Shown here in pieces: positions 61,601 to 64,000 of a DNA stretch of 64,000 nucleotides. Position numbers and translations under genes: made by a program. How positions within the stretch are numbered: the stretch's first letter is position 1; every line of letters begins with the position of its first letter. The notes beneath the pieces were generated by a model. The model did no database searches and was not told the DNA's origin. It saw nothing but the letters and a program-made list of their open reading frames with translations. The stretch is from Chryseobacterium oleae (GTDB taxonomy: Bacteria > Bacteroidota > Bacteroidia > Flavobacteriales > Weeksellaceae), in NCBI RefSeq assembly GCF_900115055.1, contig NZ_FOVD01000006.1, forward strand, positions 62,001-126,000, read 5' to 3'.

Positions 61601-61962
61601 GCGTTTCCATTTCCAATGCGGTCCTGTTGATTACAAATGCCGAGCAGCTTAGAAAACATAACGGTGATGCTTTACTGTCTGCCAGAGAAGCTGCTGCTTT
61701 AAGACTCAGACCTATTGTGATGACTGCCTTAGCCATGGTCGTAGGAATGGTGCCAATGGCTTTAGGGCTGGGAGAAGCCGGAGATCAGGTTTCTCCTCTG
61801 GGACGCGCCGTGATTGGCGGACTGGCAGCTTCCACCTTTGCAGCCCTGTTTATTCTTCCGCTTGCGTTTGCATGGGGACAGGGTAAAATAACGACTCAAA
61901 GTGTTTCCCTGGATCCTGAAGATGAAGAAAGTATTCATTTTATCCCTGAACTGACAAAATAG
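58693..61962 (+). CDS. RND-superfamily efflux permease (HAE1-like)
   Basis: The 1089-residue protein has the RND plan of 12 membrane helices and two large periplasmic loops. N-terminal block MNLIRFALRKPITILVIVAG and VDIFPKLELPVIYVSHPFSG are typical. The proton-relay region reads ILVDESTVTIENIH (Asp400, Glu401), where many pumps have two Asp. A cytoplasmic linker between helices 6 and 7 (about residues 495-545) contains DSNRDGKVSLFE (531-542), a textbook EF-hand loop. It exports drugs or other amphiphiles driven by protons, with the TolC and MFP neighbours. Confidence 0.93.
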   Translation: MNLIRFALRKPITILVIVAGLFFFGLRSVDSVKVDIFPKLELPVIYVSHPFSGYTPQQMEAFFAKQYINIFLFVNGIKSIETKNIQGLTLMKINFYPGTDMAQAAAELNSFSTRIQAAFPPGSNPPFIIRFDASTLPVGQLVLSSDKRTNNELLDLANVYVRSTFTSIPGIVSSPPFGGNIRTVVINANPDLLRQHNLTPDQLVEALRLNNQTAPSGNVRIGDKYYITPTNTMIKNVKDFENIPLFKGGVQNLYLRDVATVSDGADVTSGYALVNGRRSVYLSIAKSADASTWDVVQNLKKQLPQIQSNLPDDVKVSFEFDQSTYVINSVKSLLSEGTIGALLTGLMVILFLGDIRGAIIVILTIPISIISAVLFLNLFGQTINIMTLSGLALAIGILVDESTVTIENIHQHFDMGKPKALAIWDACKEIAFPKLLILFCILAVFAPAFTMSGIPGSLFLPLALSIGFSMIISYFLAQTFVPVMANWIMKVKHHKAKDGHTMTEAEEFQAAGLSNENDTWSQKEILLQQEDSNRDGKVSLFEKVRFRYLKFLDRIMPYRKTVVLGYMILSIGLVALLLNNIGRDVLPQVNGSQFQLRMRIPDGTRIEKTELQALQLLKGIEGIVGKDNISITSAYVGNHPNLFSVSPIYLWMAGSHETVVQVALKEGFHTNMDDLKDKIREKAKSINPEMKLSFEPIELTEKILSQGSPTPIEVRLSGRDKGVNEAYAKKIEAELKKIPYLRDVQIGQSIKYPTVDITIDRIRAAQLGVDVSEISRSLVASTSSSRYTEKNIWTDEKAGYSYNVQVQIPENKMNSKAEIAAIPLQKNSNRPNLGDVATIKDGFTYGETDNLGAMPMLTVTANLNHTDLGTATKDVQKVIDHLDDLPRGLNIKLIGLSETLNETLSSLQSSLVIAIMVIFLMLAANFQSFKVSGVVLVTVPAVLLGALALLIVSGSTLNLQSYMGIIMSVGVSISNAVLLITNAEQLRKHNGDALLSAREAAALRLRPIVMTALAMVVGMVPMALGLGEAGDQVSPLGRAVIGGLAASTFAALFILPLAFAWGQGKITTQSVSLDPEDEESIHFIPELTK

Positions 61963-61992
61963 ATTGATCAACCGTTATTAAACCTTAACATT

Positions 61993-63099
61993 ATGAACTC
62001 ATTTTCTAAATATTTAATTCCCGCAGTCCTGTTTTTAAGCCTCCAAAGCTGCGGGCACAGTGACAAACCCGAGCAAAAAAAGACGGCTGTTTCAGCAACT
62101 CCGGAAATTGAAGCCATTAATCCCAAACAGGGAGATTTTGCATCTTCCAGAACTATTCCCGGTGAGCTTCAGCCTTACCAGAAGGTTGACGTTTATGCTA
62201 AAATAAGCAGCTTTGTAAAGAAATTGTATGTAGATGTCGGCAATGAAGTAAAAGCCGGACAGCTTCTCGCGACTCTGGAAGCTCCGGAACTTAATGCCCA
62301 GCAAAGTGCTGCTGCCTCTGCTTTAAAATCTAAAGAAGCGATTTATATTGCCAGTAAAGCCAAGTACGACCGTTTAAAAGAAACCAGTAAGACTCCGGGA
62401 ACGATTTCCGCCCTCGATCTGGAACAGGCTCTGGCGGCACAAAGATCAGACATCGCCCAGCTGGAATCAGCAAAAGCTTCTTACAGAGAGGTGATTGATG
62501 TTAAAAATTATCTACAGATCAGAGCCCCTTTCAGTGGGAATATTGCGGTGAGAAATGTAAGTGCAGGAGCTTATGTAGGCCCTTCAGGAAAAGGATCTGA
62601 ACTTCCTATGTTCAATCTGGTACAACAAGACAGGCTGCGTCTTATCGTCAATGTTCCTGAATTTTATACCGGCAGCCTTAATAAAGAAGGGGACATCAAA
62701 TTCTCTGTACAGTCTCTTCCGGGCGAAACGTTTACCGCAAAGATATCCAGATCGGCAGGTGCTCTTGACAGCCGTTTACGCTCACAGTCTGTAGAGATGG
62801 ATGTGTACAATAAAGATAAAAGACTGCTTCCGGGAATGGTAGCTAATGTGATCCTTCCTTTAAGCGAAAATAATAAGACATTATCTGTTCCTACTTCTGC
62901 GGTTTTAAATTCCTCTTTAGGTGTCTTTGTGATCCGGGTTGAAAAAAATACAGCTCACTGGGTTCCGGTAACGTCAGGAATTTCAAATGGTGACACGACT
63001 ACCATCATAGGTCCTGTCACTCCGGATGATATAATTGTTAAAAGTGCCTCAGAGGAGATCAGAGACGGGCAAAGCATCAAAATAAAGCTCTCAAAATAA
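61993..63099 (+). CDS. RND efflux periplasmic adaptor (membrane fusion) lipoprotein
   Basis: A lipoprotein signal with lipobox LQSC anchors the protein. The lipoyl-like half-motifs are visible (VDVYAKISSFVKKLYVDVGN and EVKAGQLLATLEAPEL), joined by an alpha-hairpin. VIDVKNYLQIRAPFSGNIAV follows, then beta-barrel and membrane-proximal domains. The 368-residue size is typical. It bridges the RND pump and the TolC-like channel, both encoded upstream in the same operon. A terminator lies 105 bases downstream. Confidence 0.93.
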   Translation: MNSFSKYLIPAVLFLSLQSCGHSDKPEQKKTAVSATPEIEAINPKQGDFASSRTIPGELQPYQKVDVYAKISSFVKKLYVDVGNEVKAGQLLATLEAPELNAQQSAAASALKSKEAIYIASKAKYDRLKETSKTPGTISALDLEQALAAQRSDIAQLESAKASYREVIDVKNYLQIRAPFSGNIAVRNVSAGAYVGPSGKGSELPMFNLVQQDRLRLIVNVPEFYTGSLNKEGDIKFSVQSLPGETFTAKISRSAGALDSRLRSQSVEMDVYNKDKRLLPGMVANVILPLSENNKTLSVPTSAVLNSSLGVFVIRVEKNTAHWVPVTSGISNGDTTTIIGPVTPDDIIVKSASEEIRDGQSIKIKLSK

Positions 63100-63202
63100 G
63101 CTCTTATTGTTAAAGAATATTTGATCGCCTTTTCTCCCTAAATTTCACAAAACCTGCATATTTAAAGGAAAGTAGAATTATTTTGTTAAAGAATCATAAT
63201 AA

Positions 63203-63246
63203 AAAAAACCGCAGACTCGCCAAAAACAGGCGGTTGCGGTTTGTTT
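63203..63246 (+). terminator. Terminator of the efflux operon
   Basis: Outer stem aaaccgca/tgcggttt and inner stem cgcc/ggcg form a long hairpin with a bulge, preceded by A-tract and followed by a T-rich stretch. Confidence 0.8.
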
Positions 63247-63334
63247 TTCTTTAACATACTTAAATAATATGTTAAAATGTGTTAAATAAAGAACCTGACA
63301 ATAATCATATCAGGGCTCTTTTGCTCGGAATCTC

Positions 63335-63342
63335 TACTTTTG
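63335..63342 (+). promoter_or_regulatory. -7 promoter box of the NlpC/P60 gene
   Basis: TACTTTTG lies 51 bases before ATG 63394 and matches the Bacteroidota consensus. The 18-base element of the WYL-linked promoters is not present here. Confidence 0.55.
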
Positions 63343-63393
63343 TAATGCTTTGTGAAAATAAATATTCCTTTTAACACGGATAATCAAATATAT

Positions 63394-64000
63394 ATGAAGA
63401 AAAGAGTTTTGTTTTATTTAGTTGCTTTAGTGTCTACAGTATCAGTTCAATCTTGCGCTACAAATTATGTAGTTTCACAGCCAGCAACTTACGCTAAAGA
63501 ATACAAAACAGATGCCAAACTAGCTTCTATCGATAACAAGAAAATGGAGCAGGATAAGCAAAGACTTATCGATTCTTTTCTAGCCGAAAAGGCCGCATCT
63601 ATCGCCAACGCGAAAAAAGCCATTAAGAATTCTGAGATTGCAAAAGCAGTCAAATACAATAAAACGATCGATAATATCCTAACAGAAGCTGAAACATACC
63701 TTGGAACTCCATACAGATACGGAGGAATGACAAGAAGAGGTATTGATTGTTCAGCTTTCGTTCTTTCTGTATTCGGAGCAGCAGCGGGGCTTAGCTTACC
63801 AAGAGTAGCAGCTTCTCAGGCTCAGGAAGGGGAAAGTATTGAAAAAGGAGACCTTCAGAAAGGAGACTTAATCTTCTTTTCACACGGAAGAAGAATTTCT
63901 CACGTAGGTATCGTAGAAAGTGTAACTGAAGAAGGAGAAATCAAATTCATCCACGCAGCCACTTCTAAAGGGGTAATGATCTCATCGCTGAATGATTCTT
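63394..64000 (+). CDS. NlpC/P60-family lipoprotein peptidase, 3' end outside the window
   Basis: A lipoprotein signal (lipobox VQSC) is followed by a ~90-residue Lys/Ala-rich linker. The catalytic domain starts TYLGTPYRYGGMTRRGIDCS, with the nucleophile Cys in DCSAFV, and the His in GRRISHVGIVESV; a third polar residue is in FIHAATS. NlpC/P60 enzymes cut D-Glu-mDAP linkages in peptidoglycan stem peptides. About 202 codons are visible and the frame runs off the window, missing only the last residues. Confidence 0.93.
   Translation, partial: MKKRVLFYLVALVSTVSVQSCATNYVVSQPATYAKEYKTDAKLASIDNKKMEQDKQRLIDSFLAEKAASIANAKKAIKNSEIAKAVKYNKTIDNILTEAETYLGTPYRYGGMTRRGIDCSAFVLSVFGAAAGLSLPRVAASQAQEGESIEKGDLQKGDLIFFSHGRRISHVGIVESVTEEGEIKFIHAATSKGVMISSLNDS

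Noticed and set aside
63300..63342. Seventh copy of the WYL-linked element before the NlpC/P60 gene
   Set aside because: A TACTTTTG box and a TTTTG are present, but the conserved CG and C-A positions are absent and the spacing differs.
1..64000. tRNA, rRNA or known riboswitch genes
   Set aside because: No cloverleaf, CCA-ended gene or recognisable riboswitch core was found by reading the intergenic regions; a covariance-model scan would be decisive.

Overview
The window looks like a chromosome segment of a Chryseobacterium-type member of the Bacteroidota (Flavobacteriia/Weeksellaceae). The evidence is moderately AT-rich DNA, Bacteroidota-type -7 boxes (TAnnTTTG) upstream of many genes, signal peptides ending in AQ or SQ, a TonB receptor paired with a DUF4249 lipoprotein, a type III glutamine synthetase, and a DinB/DnaE2 polymerase pair. 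No rRNA or tRNA gene, CRISPR array or intact insertion sequence was recognised.

Layout. 0-11.3 kb is ordinary chromosome: a fatty-acid operon (truncated thiolase, hotdog thioesterase, FabF), a membrane-anchored XRE regulator next to a serine hydrolase, a cupin, an L,D-transpeptidase-like protein, MsrB, a DUF445 protein, PyrD and TruC. 11.3-14.7 kb is a polymorphic toxin locus: a 791-residue protein with a papain-fold toxin tip, its Imm35-like immunity gene, an orphan toxin tip and a second immunity gene. 14.8-27.5 kb holds GlyRS, secreted proteins, an M48 protease, a second serine hydrolase, a dinB-dnaE2 mutasome and an Na+/H+ antiporter. 27.7-38.9 kb is an accessory cluster: an endolysin-like M15 peptidase, a patatin phospholipase, a tiny acidic protein, a BspA-type LRR protein and a tail-fibre-like protein sharing one N-terminal module, a 1245-residue protein, a metzincin without a signal peptide, and a WYL regulator. 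39-64 kb returns to ordinary genes: TadA, a TonB/DUF4249 pair, CoaX, an M1 peptidase, GlnN, a two-component system followed by a TolC-RND-MFP efflux operon, and a truncated NlpC/P60 lipoprotein.

The most notable signal is a regulatory element found six times. It is an 18-base, roughly palindromic sequence (consensus CACGWCAAGTTYTGTCGC), always exactly 10 bases before a TAnnTTTG box. It precedes the M15 peptidase, the patatin, the small acidic gene, the LRR/fibre/1245-residue/metzincin operon, the WYL regulator itself and, 13 kb away on the other strand, the polymorphic toxin. This ties two apparently separate accessory islands into one regulon, probably governed by the WYL protein. The gene content suggests a phage-derived or effector-delivery system (lytic enzyme, receptor-binding proteins, large structural-looking protein, phospholipase, protease and papain-fold toxin), but no sheath, tube, capsid or terminase gene is present, so the mechanism is open.

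Smaller observations include a 51-bp perfect palindrome of REP type, a dispersed intergenic repeat with heptamer arrays, duplicated leader sequences, a structured leader before the patatin gene, and an EF-hand-like loop in the RND pump.
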